In this document: piece by piece, positions 36,735 to 46,823 of the stretch
How the letters are laid out: each line of letters begins with the position of its first letter
Position numbering within the stretch: the first letter of the stretch is position 1
NCBI RefSeq assembly: GCF_900102545.1
Contig: NZ_FNBN01000002.1
Coordinates: 21,245 to 85,244, forward strand
Source of the DNA: Chitinophaga filiformis
GTDB taxonomy: Bacteria > Bacteroidota > Bacteroidia > Chitinophagales > Chitinophagaceae
Direction: 5' to 3'
Length of the DNA stretch: 64,000 bases
Made by a program: the position numbers and the translations under genes
The notes under the pieces: generated by a model
Databases searched by the model: none
What the model was told of the DNA's origin: nothing
Seen by the model: only the letters and a program-made list of their open reading frames with translations

Positions 36735-37319
36735 TAGGGATTTCGTGAACGGTCAGCAATAGTAAAACCTGGGCATTACCTCTTAGCTGACATACAATGT
36801 TTTAGTACTTGAAAAAGCCCCTTCAACCTTTCCCGCAACAACATGATGGGAAGTATAAATAGTCTTCATAGGCATATGTGGTATAGCGAAAAAATATTAC
36901 TATTTTAAGATTAAAAGTATAAATAATATGAAAATATTAAAAATACGTCCGGGGGTAGAAGATGCACAGCGGGCATACTGACATGACGGACTCTGGTAAT
37001 GGAATTTGATAGTCAGTCTTTTAAACCGCTAATGAAATGTTAAAAAAATTTAGCAAAAGTTATCCACAATAGGAGTTATCCACATTCTACTCATTGGCAA
37101 TCCCGCTCTGTTTTACGGCAAACACCCTCCAACTCATTTATAATCAATAGGCCGGATCAACAAGCCTGTTTTTATACTTTATTCCTGCTCCTGTGAACCT
37201 GCAGCAAGTGATTTGTGTTTTTTTTAGAGCTCCGGAATGATGCTGACATAGGGTTGTCACCCTGCATGATTTCCTTTGTACTGTAAGCAATTTACTCATC
37301 TTTTAAACCCATTTGTAAC
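36735..37319. other. AT-rich intergenic region with two perfect DnaA-box sequences
   Basis: This 585-bp gene-free stretch contains an AT-rich part at about 36885-36950 and two exact TTATCCACA boxes (37060-37068 and 37076-37084) on the same strand, 16 bp apart. Two boxes are too few for a proven origin. The upstream part near 36735 probably holds the promoter of the giant gene. No coding frame is convincing. Confidence 0.6.
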
Positions 37320-37817
37320 ATGACACAGCAACTGACCACTTCTGCCACAGTAATTACCCCTGAGGAACTCCTGGAACACTGGCAGGGACATCGCAGAGTA
37401 ACCCGCAGGACGATTGAAGCCTTCCCTGAAACCGAGCTTTTTACCTTCTCTGTAGGAGGCATGCGCCCATTTGCAGAACTGGCCCTTGAAATGATCAATA
37501 TGGCCAATCCGGGTATTGACGGCATCGTTACCGGTCAATGGTTACCCTACGGACAACAGGAACAATTTTCCGCTCCGCAGACCAAGGAAGCCCTGTTGTA
37601 TCTCTGGGATGAAGTAACTGAAAAGCTTAACCGTTTATGGCCGCAGATCAAACCTGAGAGATTCCACGAAGTGGACCTGGCATTCGGACAATGGGAAGGC
37701 ACCATTCAATTCCTCCTGTTTTATTTTATCGATAATGAAATTCATCACAGGGCGCAGGGATTTGTATACCTGCGGGCATTGGGTATTGAACCACCTCATT
37801 TCTGGGACAGGGCATAA
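37320..37817 (+). CDS. DinB-family protein
   Basis: The 165-residue protein has the DinB four-helix-bundle layout, with a His in the first helix region (LLEHWQGHRRVTRRT) and the typical last helix DNEIHHRAQGFVYLRALG followed by PPHFWDR. Members bind a metal through three His residues and are often thiol-dependent transferases. The biochemical role is unknown here. Confidence 0.85.
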   Translation: MTQQLTTSATVITPEELLEHWQGHRRVTRRTIEAFPETELFTFSVGGMRPFAELALEMINMANPGIDGIVTGQWLPYGQQEQFSAPQTKEALLYLWDEVTEKLNRLWPQIKPERFHEVDLAFGQWEGTIQFLLFYFIDNEIHHRAQGFVYLRALGIEPPHFWDRA

Positions 37818-37869
37818 GTAGCGGAATGATGTCGCAAACCCACCCCCATATTGTCTTGTATGGCCACCC

Positions 37870-37897
37870 TTTGAATCTGATTATCAGTCTAAATTTG
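37870..37897 (+). promoter_or_regulatory. Promoter of the VOC protein gene
   Basis: TTTG at 37870-37873 and TAAATTTG at 37890-37897, 16 bp apart, match the Bacteroidota -33/-7 pattern well. The ATG is 55 bp downstream. Confidence 0.55.
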
Positions 37898-37951
37898 AAT
37901 TATTCCTTAACACGCGAAAGAAGTATTCTCTAACATTCAAAAAAAAATGAC

Positions 37952-38374
37952 ATGGCTGCACTTAACCCTTATCTGATCTTCAATGGTAATTGTGAGGATG
38001 CATTCAATTTTTACAAGTCTGTGTTTGGCGTAGAATTCCAAATGATTTCAAAATTCAAGGACATGCCGGATAACCAATGCCCTGCTGCTGATGAGAACAA
38101 AATCATGCACGTATCAATGGCTATTGGCAACAAAGGCGATGTGCTGATGGGCAGCGATAACGGCTCCGGAATGGGTGATGTTGCTGTTGGTAATAACTTC
38201 TCCATTTCTATCAGTGCAAGCTCTGAAGAAGAAACAAAGAAATTATTCGACGGCCTTGCTGCAGGCGGTAACACTACAATGCCGCTGGCCCCTACTTTCT
38301 GGTCGCCACTTTTCGGCATGCTGACCGACAAATTTGGTGTTAACTGGATGGTGGGCTACGACAAACAATCCTGA
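37952..38374 (+). CDS. VOC-family (PhnB-like) protein
   Basis: The 140-residue protein follows the PhnB/glyoxalase-like pattern: LNPYLIFNGNCEDAFNFYKSV at the start, MHVSMAIGNKGDVLMGSD in the middle, and LAPTFWSPLFGMLTDKFGVNW near the end. Members are dimers with a metal site, but many have no proven activity. It has a good promoter and a strong terminator, so it is a single-gene unit. Confidence 0.88.
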   Translation: MAALNPYLIFNGNCEDAFNFYKSVFGVEFQMISKFKDMPDNQCPAADENKIMHVSMAIGNKGDVLMGSDNGSGMGDVAVGNNFSISISASSEEETKKLFDGLAAGGNTTMPLAPTFWSPLFGMLTDKFGVNWMVGYDKQS

Positions 38375-38390
38375 TCTGCTACACAAACTG

Positions 38391-38434
38391 AGAAGCCTTT
38401 AAATCCCATGCGGGACTTAAAGGCTTCTTTTTAC
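38391..38434. terminator. Terminator between VOC and phosphodiesterase genes
   Basis: AGAAGCCTTTAA pairs with TTAAAGGCTTCT and the interior continues pairing (TCCC/GGGA), followed by TTTT. Both convergent genes can use it. Confidence 0.9.
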
Positions 38435-38462
38435 ACGGGTATTTCATAGATAGTAGGTCTCT

Positions 38463-39800
38463 TTATTTCAGCACACCTGCCGGAATGTGCCCGTCGGCCG
38501 TGTTAAATGACAATCCTAACAACTTCGCGATAATCGGTGCTACGTCTGTCAGGTCCATCTCTTTTACCGTATTCCCTTTTGCAATACCAGCCCCATATGC
38601 TACAAAGCCAGTCTGGATCTCACGGAAGTCAGGATAAAACCCATGTGTACCACCCTTCGCAGCTTTCACAACAGTTCCCTTCACACCGGCACCGATGGTT
38701 ACACCCGGAGCCGCTGCCAACGCCAGTGCCGCATTAGGATCTGCACCGATGGCATCCAGTTGTTTACGGTCAATTATTTTAAACAGTTGCTGCTGATCAG
38801 CCGGCAAATGCGCCAGGATCTCTTTTACCTTTTCCAGCGAAGCCTTATCATGCTTATCTTTCAGATGTAAGAATGCAGAACCACCTGCAGAGTGAAACCG
38901 CGCCTTCCAGTTACCACTGTCTATATCAGTGATCAGTCCTGCATCAGCCAGTAATACATTCGGAGAGAATGACTGCTGAATATCCACAAAGCCATGATCG
39001 CCTGTTACGATGACAGTAGTGCTGTCTTTGATGCCGGCCCTGATCAATGCCTCCAGGATAGTGCCGATAGCCCTGTCGGCGCCTGCTACTGATTTTCTCA
39101 CCAGTAAGCCATCCCGGCCCTGCATATGCTCATAGTGATCTGTACAGGCCAGGTGTAAAGTGGTAAAAGCAGGTTTATATTTTGTGATGATATAAGCCCC
39201 CATTCTTGCCACGTTCTCATCCATCACCAGTTCCTCTCTTACCATGGAAAAATCATCCGCGCCCAGCTTACCGGTGGCATTGTCCTGCAGTTCCTGCCAG
39301 AGACCAGCAGGTGTGGTTGCTTCGGCGGTTGCTTCTCTCCTGTCGGTCGACTTACCAATCGGCCAGATATCCGGCACGTTATAGTCTATCGGACCACCCA
39401 CCGTTACCGGCCAGATCACATTGGCATTCGTTTTACCGGCTTTATGTACGGCATCGTATAAGGTAGGCACCTTGATACCGCTATAGTAGAAATACCATAC
39501 GCCACTGGCCTTTCCTTCCTCAAAAGGTGCATTGTAATAAATACCGTGTTTGGCAGGTTTTACGCCTGTAATGATCGTAGTATGATCAGGATAGGTCACA
39601 CTTGGAAACACACAGTTCACACCATCAGCAGATACACCGTTCTCCTTCATCATCCTGAGATTATTCATGCCCCAGGATGCTTCCTTGTAGAAATCAGGAC
39701 GGAATCCGTCAATAGTGATCAATACAACATGACCTGTCTGTTGTGCGGCGGCTGACAATGTTAACAGTAGCCCTCCTGCCATTGCATAGATTCGCTTCAT
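38463..39800 (-). CDS. Secreted nucleotide pyrophosphatase/phosphodiesterase-like enzyme
   Basis: The 445-residue protein has a signal peptide (to about residue 20) and the alkaline phosphatase superfamily fold of the ENPP type. Metal ligand D31 lies in ITIDGFRPD, and T69 in PSVTYPDHTT is at the nucleophile position of phosphodiesterases. Further metal ligands lie in TDHYEHMQG and VTGDHGFV. Such enzymes cleave nucleotide sugars, dinucleotides or other phosphodiesters outside the cytoplasm. It is the last gene of the sigma-FecR-SusCD locus, which makes a phosphodiester-containing substrate plausible. Confidence 0.88.
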   Translation of the reverse strand: MKRIYAMAGGLLLTLSAAAQQTGHVVLITIDGFRPDFYKEASWGMNNLRMMKENGVSADGVNCVFPSVTYPDHTTIITGVKPAKHGIYYNAPFEEGKASGVWYFYYSGIKVPTLYDAVHKAGKTNANVIWPVTVGGPIDYNVPDIWPIGKSTDRREATAEATTPAGLWQELQDNATGKLGADDFSMVREELVMDENVARMGAYIITKYKPAFTTLHLACTDHYEHMQGRDGLLVRKSVAGADRAIGTILEALIRAGIKDSTTVIVTGDHGFVDIQQSFSPNVLLADAGLITDIDSGNWKARFHSAGGSAFLHLKDKHDKASLEKVKEILAHLPADQQQLFKIIDRKQLDAIGADPNAALALAAAPGVTIGAGVKGTVVKAAKGGTHGFYPDFREIQTGFVAYGAGIAKGNTVKEMDLTDVAPIIAKLLGLSFNTADGHIPAGVLK

Positions 39801-39892
39801 CTTCGCTGTCTTGTTTATAGGAAGAACTGTAAGATGAACTGGTCACCGTCAGCAGGTCAGGTTAAGAAATTGTTATGAAGAGATAGCGGCCC

Positions 39893-40945
39893 TTATAACT
39901 TAAAGAAGATCTTCTTTTTATACAGCCAGTAGCACAGGTACCACTCCAGCGCCCAGGTAACCAGCGCCGCCATTATATGCCATGGCACAAAGATGCCCAC
40001 TACCCCATTCACCCATTGCGCGCCGACCGTCTCAAAGAACAGGTAGATAAAAATAGCGTTCATCCCAACAACCACGGCTATCCATGTATATCGCTGATGG
40101 TCCCTTACATCTATCCACCAATAAAGGAAAGATAGTATGAGCGATACCCAGCCGGCAGATGCCAGTACAAACCCGGCTGTACTGATCCGCTTAATGATGG
40201 GTGAAAGTCCTGTCAGGTCTGCGCCAAACCCGAGAACCAGTAATATGACCCCAGCTACAGCAAGTATGCCCACCTTGCGTTTACCATCTACTGCTGAGGA
40301 TAATAATTTCCCTGCTGTTACTCCCCACACTGTATGTGCTGCTGTAGGAATGATATTGATGGCCACCCAGCCATCCTGATTGATCTTTCCCATCAACAGC
40401 GTATCCATATAGGCGCCGAAGTTATGGTACTCCACAAAGGGCTGGTCATACCCCGGCATCAGGATGCTACGGTAGAGGATGTCATTCAGCAGGATCAGGA
40501 ATAGTCCTGTACAGACCTGGACGGTATAGGACCGGCCAATCACCAGGTAGGCAATGATACCGGTTACAGACAATTGGGTCAGCACATTCCATAGTTCCCA
40601 CACCAGTTTACCTGCATATACGCAATGCAGGCCCGTTCCTAACAGGAAGAGCTTTGCACTGCGTATAGCGATATGCTTAAAATTCTGTTCCCAGTTAATA
40701 CCTTTTCGTCGTTTGCTTTCATAGGATATATACATCGCCGTACCCGCCATGAACATGAAGGCGGGTTGCACCAGGTCCCAGAAACGCAAACCATGCCAGG
40801 GATGATGAAAGAATTGCCGGATAAAAGCATTGTCATGCCAGTCCCTGATCGACTCATATACCCGGCAACTTTCGCCCGCCAGTAATATCATGATCACTCC
40901 ACGCATGACATCCAGCGATAATAAACGGCCGGTCTGTTTTTCCAT
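39893..40945 (-). CDS. DUF5009 / heparan N-acetyltransferase-like membrane protein
   Basis: The start is taken at 40945 (MEKQTGRLLSLDVMRG) because homologues begin with this LSLDVMRG-type motif; a longer form from 41062 would add 39 unrelated residues. The 350-residue protein has about ten membrane segments and belongs to the group related to human HGSNAT and bacterial YeiB/NagX. Membrane acetyltransfer to a sugar is the known activity in the eukaryotic relative; in bacteria it is mostly untested. It lies between the PKD lipoprotein and the phosphodiesterase on one operon. Confidence 0.75.
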   Translation of the reverse strand: MEKQTGRLLSLDVMRGVIMILLAGESCRVYESIRDWHDNAFIRQFFHHPWHGLRFWDLVQPAFMFMAGTAMYISYESKRRKGINWEQNFKHIAIRSAKLFLLGTGLHCVYAGKLVWELWNVLTQLSVTGIIAYLVIGRSYTVQVCTGLFLILLNDILYRSILMPGYDQPFVEYHNFGAYMDTLLMGKINQDGWVAINIIPTAAHTVWGVTAGKLLSSAVDGKRKVGILAVAGVILLVLGFGADLTGLSPIIKRISTAGFVLASAGWVSLILSFLYWWIDVRDHQRYTWIAVVVGMNAIFIYLFFETVGAQWVNGVVGIFVPWHIMAALVTWALEWYLCYWLYKKKIFFKL

Positions 40946-40970
40946 TATTGATTGTTGGGTTACGTAGGAA

Positions 40971-41825
40971 TTATTCAAAGTTGATGAGCACCGAAGACTG
41001 TCCCTTGTCGGGCATATCTCCCAGTGTGGCAGACCAGTCGCCCTTTGTTGCCTCAATACCAATGCGCAGGGCAGTCGTAGCAGCCAGGCCTTTCAGCTTC
41101 GCACGGGAGAGGCGCAGCTCGAACTTCAGCACACCGCCATCCTGTTGTTTAGTACCCAGGGTGTAAAACTCCGTCACCCCAGATGCGTCGAAAGTGAAGG
41201 CATTCTGAGCGCCCTTGTGATAGAACGCGTCAAACCAGTCGGCCAGCACCGCTCCTTCCAGTAACACATCATATCCTCCGTCGGGGAAGGTACCAGTTAG
41301 CAGTCCGGTTGCCGGGTTGTTATCAGTGTCCATATAAAAATCGAATATATCGGCATTTTCCGCCTTAGAATTCATTTCCAGGTACACATACACATACGAG
41401 GCGTCATAATCGAATTTTGCCCGCTTAAAATACTTTTCTCCTGCACCGGAAGTGATCTCATGATCCGTTACATGATCCCAGTCGGCCAGTGAGTTATCAT
41501 CCATCTTTACAGGGGAGGTCTTGGCGATATACAATACCGTCGAACCCTCTGTTACCTTTCCATCTTTGGTAGTCGCATAAAGCGTAGGCACATACTTGCC
41601 TTTACCGGGATAGGTATGTACAGGGCTTTCCTCTTCCGAAGTAGTCCCATCTCCGAAATTCCATTTGTAAGACACCGCGCCTTCTGTTTTGTTGGTGAAG
41701 GTCACGTCATTGCCATTGATGCTGACCTCATAGAAAACATCCGCATCCGGTGTTACTTTATCGTCGCTGCAACCGCCGATAAGTGCAGCTGCTATCATAA
41801 AGAAGGTATATCTGAATAAACGCAT
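40971..41825 (-). CDS. PKD-domain surface lipoprotein, candidate ligand-binding partner of SusCD
   Basis: The 284-residue protein has a lipobox ending at C19 (ALIGGCSDD) and a PKD domain at about residues 30-100 (YKWNFGDGTTSEEESPVHTYPG). The C-terminal domain (YVYVYLEMNSKAENADIFDF, DTDNNPATG) resembles DOMON/CBM9-type binding domains. It directly follows susD and precedes the membrane protein. In other loci genes in this position encode surface glycan-binding proteins; here the ligand is unknown. Confidence 0.85.
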   Translation of the reverse strand: MRLFRYTFFMIAAALIGGCSDDKVTPDADVFYEVSINGNDVTFTNKTEGAVSYKWNFGDGTTSEEESPVHTYPGKGKYVPTLYATTKDGKVTEGSTVLYIAKTSPVKMDDNSLADWDHVTDHEITSGAGEKYFKRAKFDYDASYVYVYLEMNSKAENADIFDFYMDTDNNPATGLLTGTFPDGGYDVLLEGAVLADWFDAFYHKGAQNAFTFDASGVTEFYTLGTKQQDGGVLKFELRLSRAKLKGLAATTALRIGIEATKGDWSATLGDMPDKGQSSVLINFE

Positions 41826-41843
41826 AGTGATCAGGATTTTAGA

Positions 41844-43358
41844 TTAAGGATTCTGTGAGCACAGTTTGTTGGTCTGGGTCTCGTCGATCGGAATGTAATA
41901 GATCACCCGTTTATTGTCCGGGGCAATGATCATATTCTCATATCCCGCGGGCTTCTTACTGAGATCTATATCCGATTCTTTCAGTCCCGGCAGATGATAA
42001 CCCCAGTAAGTCCTGTTCATGCTTAATTTATTGCGGTACACATCAAATGTGCGGTGTCCTTCAAAAGCCAGCTCTATTCTTCTTTCCTTCAGTACTGTTT
42101 CAAGCGCTGTCTTGCCTGCAGGCAGTTGTCCGTTATATAATGAGCCCTGCAATCCCCTGTTCTTCCTGATCATATCCACGTCTTCCAGTGCAGCAGTGAC
42201 ATTACCTGCTTTGGCTTCCGCCTCTGCCTTGTTGAGATACATCTCTGCCAGCCGGAAAAGTATCGGGGAACTGAGCGTAGGACTCCCTCCCTGGCCGGAG
42301 AATTTCATGATATAATACGTTTCAATGCCATTCTTTTTCTGCAGATTTCCTGATCCGTCTTTCAATGGTACAATATAAGACCAGCGGATATCTTCCGGAT
42401 GAGCGGACATGGTATCGCGCAGCGATTGCGAAGCAAACTCCTCTCCCCAGCCGGAATTGCCATCAGAGTAGATCATGGAGGCAATAGAACCGGCCTTACC
42501 ATAATCATCTACAGTGGTAAAAGCCGCACAAAGGATCGTCTCTTTACTGCCACCTGCATTGGCAAACATAGAGGTATAACCTGCTGCGGTTTCCAGTGTG
42601 AACCTGCCGGAATTGATCACTTTATTGCTATAAAAAATAGTACTGTCATTATCTCCTTTATAGAGATACGCACGAGACAATAATGCCCATGCAGCCTCGC
42701 GGGAAGCATACTGTACACCACGTTGCTCTGCCATCAGCTCAGCACCTTTTGCTGCATCTGCAATGATAGAGGCATATACCTCTGCTACGGTTGATCGCGC
42801 CTTGGATGCAGGATCACTGGTAGACGTACGCAGGATAATGCCTGCTGCGGATGCATCTTCTGCATAAGGACGGGCATAGAACTTAGCCAGGTTGAAGTGA
42901 CAGAAAGCCCGTAGGAAGTAACACTCCCCTATCAGCTGTTGCACTGTTGCATCCGGGTTCTGGATACCTTCAGCAGCTTCTATCACGGTATTCACATCAT
43001 TGATGATCTTGTAGGAGATATACCAGAAATAACGGCTGTTTGTTTGCGTGGGCGTATGGTTAAGCGAGAAGCTGTAATACAACGGATCAGTAGTGGTTTG
43101 TGCGCAGACAATATCATCGCTGGCAAAATCACTCATCTGAAAATACTGCCGCAGGTACATATTGTTCAGGTCTGTAGTCCCATTGAACTCCACGTGATCC
43201 TTGAACAGCGCATATGCTCCATTCAATGCCTGTTTCAATCCCTGTGTTGTTTGTGTCAGGTTACCCGGAGTCAGGGAGTCGCTGGGACTAATGTCTTTCA
43301 GACAACTGCCGAACAACAGCGGGAACGTAAGTATGATAAGAAGAATTCTTGTTGTCAT
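41844..43358 (-). CDS. SusD/RagB-family nutrient-binding lipoprotein
   Basis: The 504-residue lipoprotein (C19 in LLFGSCLKD) has the SusD fold with N-terminal tetratricopeptide-like helices (GECYLRAFCHFNLAKFYARP) and the C-terminal SusD segment (LEDVDMIRKNRG, RRIELAFEGHRTFDVYR). It is the lid of the SusC channel and captures substrate at the cell surface. It is 14 bp downstream of susC on the same strand. The substrate is not defined by sequence. Confidence 0.95.
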   Translation of the reverse strand: MTTRILLIILTFPLLFGSCLKDISPSDSLTPGNLTQTTQGLKQALNGAYALFKDHVEFNGTTDLNNMYLRQYFQMSDFASDDIVCAQTTTDPLYYSFSLNHTPTQTNSRYFWYISYKIINDVNTVIEAAEGIQNPDATVQQLIGECYFLRAFCHFNLAKFYARPYAEDASAAGIILRTSTSDPASKARSTVAEVYASIIADAAKGAELMAEQRGVQYASREAAWALLSRAYLYKGDNDSTIFYSNKVINSGRFTLETAAGYTSMFANAGGSKETILCAAFTTVDDYGKAGSIASMIYSDGNSGWGEEFASQSLRDTMSAHPEDIRWSYIVPLKDGSGNLQKKNGIETYYIMKFSGQGGSPTLSSPILFRLAEMYLNKAEAEAKAGNVTAALEDVDMIRKNRGLQGSLYNGQLPAGKTALETVLKERRIELAFEGHRTFDVYRNKLSMNRTYWGYHLPGLKESDIDLSKKPAGYENMIIAPDNKRVIYYIPIDETQTNKLCSQNP

Positions 43359-43372
43359 GTGCTGATAGTTTA

Positions 43373-46300
43373 CTAAAACCTGATATTGATGTTAAACAGA
43401 TACTGGCGGTTGTTCGGATATTTGAAATCCGATACGCCAGGCATTACATAACTGCCAGAGGTAATAGTTGTAGCAGGATCCTGTCCGAGGAACTTCGTGA
43501 ACGTATATACATTATCTGCCGTCAGGGAAAGCGTTACACCATCCATATGCCAGCGGCTCACCCATAATTTAGGCAGCTTATAAGACAGTGAAATATTACG
43601 GATAGCGAGGAAGTCGCCGTCTTTCAGGTAACGGGTGGATGTTTCTGTAGAATTAGCGGCGTTCTGCGGACTAGGCTCCGTAGCCACATCTCCCGGGTGT
43701 GTCCAGATCTTATAACCTGAAGGCAGTTTGATCTGGTTGTAGTAAGGCTCGTTACCATCATTCATCACAAAGCGCAGACTGTTACTGAACACCTTATTAC
43801 CTGTCAGGTAATAGGCATTCACACTAAGAGATATGTTTTTGTATGTCCATTGTGAGTTAAAACCTCCCTGCAGTTTCGGCAAAGCAGAACCCACTTCCTG
43901 GTAAGTAGCACTGGCATAATCGGAAGTAGCCGTGCGTGAGATCTCTTTACCATTGGCGTCTCTGTTAATCACTTCCCATTGCGGCGCTCCTGTTTCTTTA
44001 TTTACCCCCAGCCATTTAGGCATGTAAAACTCGTACAGGTTACCATCATTCCGGTATATCTGGGAGATGCTCCAGGTAGGCTGTGTACGTGTGATATCAC
44101 TGGGCAGGTCTCTCAGTTTATTAGTGTTATAATTGAGATTCAGGTCTGTTGTCCATTCAAAGTCGTTCGACTTGATATTGATCGTGCTGATGGTGAACTC
44201 TATTCCATTATTAATCACCTGTCCTACGTTCTCCCAACGCTGTTCAAAACCTACTGACAGTGGTTGTGGCACCTGCAACAGCAATTTATCAGTTACGTTG
44301 TTATAAGCATCTATCGTAAGGTTGATCCTGTTGAACAGACCGATGTCCAGTCCCAGGTTCAGCTGTCTTTTACTTTCCCAGGTCAGGTCAGGACTGGGCA
44401 ATTGTGAAGGCGTAGCGGCCGTACCACCGTTGTACTGACTGCTCAGAGAATAGAGTCCCAGGTAACGGGAAGAGCCTATATCCTGTGTACCGGTTACGCC
44501 ATAGCTGGCTCTCAGTTTCAGGTTGCTGAACAGTTTATTACCCAACAGGAAATCCTCATTGCTGATCTGCCAGGCCGCAGATACTGCGGGGAAAGAACCA
44601 TAACGGCGGTTGGAAGGGAATGCGGTAGAACCATCCACACGATAGGATCCCGTCAGGAAATATTTATCCCTGTAACTATAGTTAATCTGTGAGATAAGGG
44701 ATTGTATAATAGACTGGTCATTAGAACCTGTTACCAGCTGGTTGTTAGATACGACATTCAATACTTTCAGTCCTTCCGGCAAGCCTTTACCGGACGCCCC
44801 CAATATTTCCGTTTTACTGTTTTCTATCGCAATACCGGCCAGACCACTGATGGTATGATCACCTTTACGGAAGTTAAACTTCAGCAGGTCATTGGAAATG
44901 ATCCCGTAAGATAAAGTGCTCAGTTCATTCAGGAAACCAGTACCGTTATATTGTCCGGCCACTACTGATGAATAATAATCGGTCCCCTTATTGTAGCTCA
45001 CAGCAGCCCTGTTGCTGCTGGAGAAAGACAGCCAGTCGGTGATATTTACATTCAGGCCCAGGTCATAATTGACGTCAAAGTTCTTATACGGGTGATTCGA
45101 GTTTTTAATGGTGTGTATAGGGTTGACTTTATCCCTCGACCACCATTTAAAAGTGGAGTTACCATCTACATATACCGGCTGACCGTTAGCATCGTAGGGA
45201 TTATCCCATGGCATGTTCAGGTAAGCGTAGTATACATCATCGTAGTTATAACTTTTACCGGTAGATCCGCTGATGTTGATATTATTGCTGACACTCACAT
45301 GTTTAGAGAAATGATAGGTGGAATTTCCACGCAGGTTGATACGCTGGTACCCGGTATTCATGAAAGTACCCTTTTCATTATAGTAGGAAAGACCAGTATA
45401 ATATTCACTCTTCTCTGTGCTGCCGCTGGCTGACAAATAGATATTCTGCATAGGGGCTGTCTCGAACATGGTATTCAGCCAGCTGTAATTCTGATCGCGC
45501 AGGGTTCTGGGTCTTTCGGCGTAAAACTTGAGGATATCAATCTTATAGGAATTATTATCAGTGCCTGGGATATAGTCCCGGTAGAATTCTTTATGACGTT
45601 CATACAACTCGCTGCCGTTCATCATCTTCATCTTGCCAAAGTCTGGTTTGCGGAAGCCCGTAGTCACCTTTGCTTCAAAACGCACCTTACCCAGTTTAGC
45701 CTTTTTCGTTGTGACGATGATCACCCCGGCATTGGCCTGTGAACCATACATAGCGGTAGCGCCTGCATCTTTCAATACGGTGATGCTTTCAACGTCATTG
45801 GGGTCATAGTTACCACCAATGATACCATCCACCACAAACAGGGGGCTTTGTGAAGCATTCACGGAAGACACACCTCTCAGGCGGAGTTCCGCCGCAGTAC
45901 CTGGCACACCGGAGCTGTTCACTACCTGCAGACCGGCTACCTTTCCCTGCAGCATGCTACCTACGTCATTGGTGGTAACATCCTTCAGTTTCTCAGATGA
46001 TACAACAGTCACAGCGCTGGTCAGCTCACTTTTCTTTTTGTCGCTATATCCCACCACCACTACTTCATTAAAGTTGCGGGTATCTTCTTCCAGCTGCAGA
46101 TGGATCTGCGCAGCGGCAGGTATTTCTTTGGTAGCGAAGCCTATATTGCTGATCACCAGCACATCACCGGGGTGCAGATCGCGCAATACGAAACGCCCTT
46201 GGCTGTCAGTCTGCGTACCTTTCTTTGAACCCTTCACCAGTATAGTGGCGCCGGGCAAAGGCACATTATTGCTCGTGCTGATCACGCCTGTTGCGGTAAT

Positions 46301-46699
46301 GAGCGAATCGGCTGCCGACCCGGGGCTACTTCCCGGAGGGGCTAGTTTCTTAATAACAAAGTTCTTTCCTTCAAGTGCATATGCTATCTGCTGGTTGCGG
46401 AGGCAGAGGTCCAGTACTTCCTGTACAGATGCCTCTTTCACATGGAAGGTAACGGGAATGGTATTGGCAAGCACCCTTTCCGAATAGATGATAGACACAC
46501 CGGTCTGGGTGATAATCTCTGCGAATACATCCCGCAGGGGCATATTTTTCGCGTTTAAAGTTACCTTCTGGGAATACCCGGCAGCACTCACATGCAGGAT
46601 GGTTACCAGCAGCAGGAACGTGGTCAGTTTCATAACCAGGCAAATTTTGGTTGATAGCCCGCGCGGAGAGCGGGCCTGTACATAACAGTCGAAATGCAT
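43373..46699 (-). CDS. SusC/RagA-family TonB-dependent transporter with STN signalling domain
   Basis: The 1108-residue outer-membrane protein has an N-terminal STN domain (LRDVFAEIITQTGVSIIY, about residues 50-115). A carboxypeptidase-like domain follows (ISTSNNVPLPGATILVKGSKKGTQTD is its start region; read as two adjacent motifs ISTSNNVPLP and GATILVKGSKKG). Then come a plug (VNASQSPLFVVDGI) and a large barrel ending in an aromatic-rich strand. The STN domain transmits signal to the FecR anti-sigma factor encoded upstream, so uptake and gene expression are linked. It imports a ligand captured by SusD using TonB energy. Confidence 0.95.
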   Translation of the reverse strand: MHFDCYVQARSPRGLSTKICLVMKLTTFLLLVTILHVSAAGYSQKVTLNAKNMPLRDVFAEIITQTGVSIIYSERVLANTIPVTFHVKEASVQEVLDLCLRNQQIAYALEGKNFVIKKLAPPGSSPGSAADSLITATGVISTSNNVPLPGATILVKGSKKGTQTDSQGRFVLRDLHPGDVLVISNIGFATKEIPAAAQIHLQLEEDTRNFNEVVVVGYSDKKKSELTSAVTVVSSEKLKDVTTNDVGSMLQGKVAGLQVVNSSGVPGTAAELRLRGVSSVNASQSPLFVVDGIIGGNYDPNDVESITVLKDAGATAMYGSQANAGVIIVTTKKAKLGKVRFEAKVTTGFRKPDFGKMKMMNGSELYERHKEFYRDYIPGTDNNSYKIDILKFYAERPRTLRDQNYSWLNTMFETAPMQNIYLSASGSTEKSEYYTGLSYYNEKGTFMNTGYQRINLRGNSTYHFSKHVSVSNNINISGSTGKSYNYDDVYYAYLNMPWDNPYDANGQPVYVDGNSTFKWWSRDKVNPIHTIKNSNHPYKNFDVNYDLGLNVNITDWLSFSSSNRAAVSYNKGTDYYSSVVAGQYNGTGFLNELSTLSYGIISNDLLKFNFRKGDHTISGLAGIAIENSKTEILGASGKGLPEGLKVLNVVSNNQLVTGSNDQSIIQSLISQINYSYRDKYFLTGSYRVDGSTAFPSNRRYGSFPAVSAAWQISNEDFLLGNKLFSNLKLRASYGVTGTQDIGSSRYLGLYSLSSQYNGGTAATPSQLPSPDLTWESKRQLNLGLDIGLFNRINLTIDAYNNVTDKLLLQVPQPLSVGFEQRWENVGQVINNGIEFTISTINIKSNDFEWTTDLNLNYNTNKLRDLPSDITRTQPTWSISQIYRNDGNLYEFYMPKWLGVNKETGAPQWEVINRDANGKEISRTATSDYASATYQEVGSALPKLQGGFNSQWTYKNISLSVNAYYLTGNKVFSNSLRFVMNDGNEPYYNQIKLPSGYKIWTHPGDVATEPSPQNAANSTETSTRYLKDGDFLAIRNISLSYKLPKLWVSRWHMDGVTLSLTADNVYTFTKFLGQDPATTITSGSYVMPGVSDFKYPNNRQYLFNINIRF

Positions 46700-46823
46700 A
46701 CTTTTGCAGTGTTTGGTGGTACTTAAATGGTCTTACAGCGATTATTATGAGAACACCAGATAAGTTGCCGGAGGTGTTGCGAGCATCTCCGGTTTATTTG
46801 ATTGTCCTCCTGGTTGATATTTA

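Noticed and set aside
37060-37084. Chromosomal origin (oriC)
   Set aside because: Only two boxes were seen and no skew or replication genes support it; kept only as a lead.
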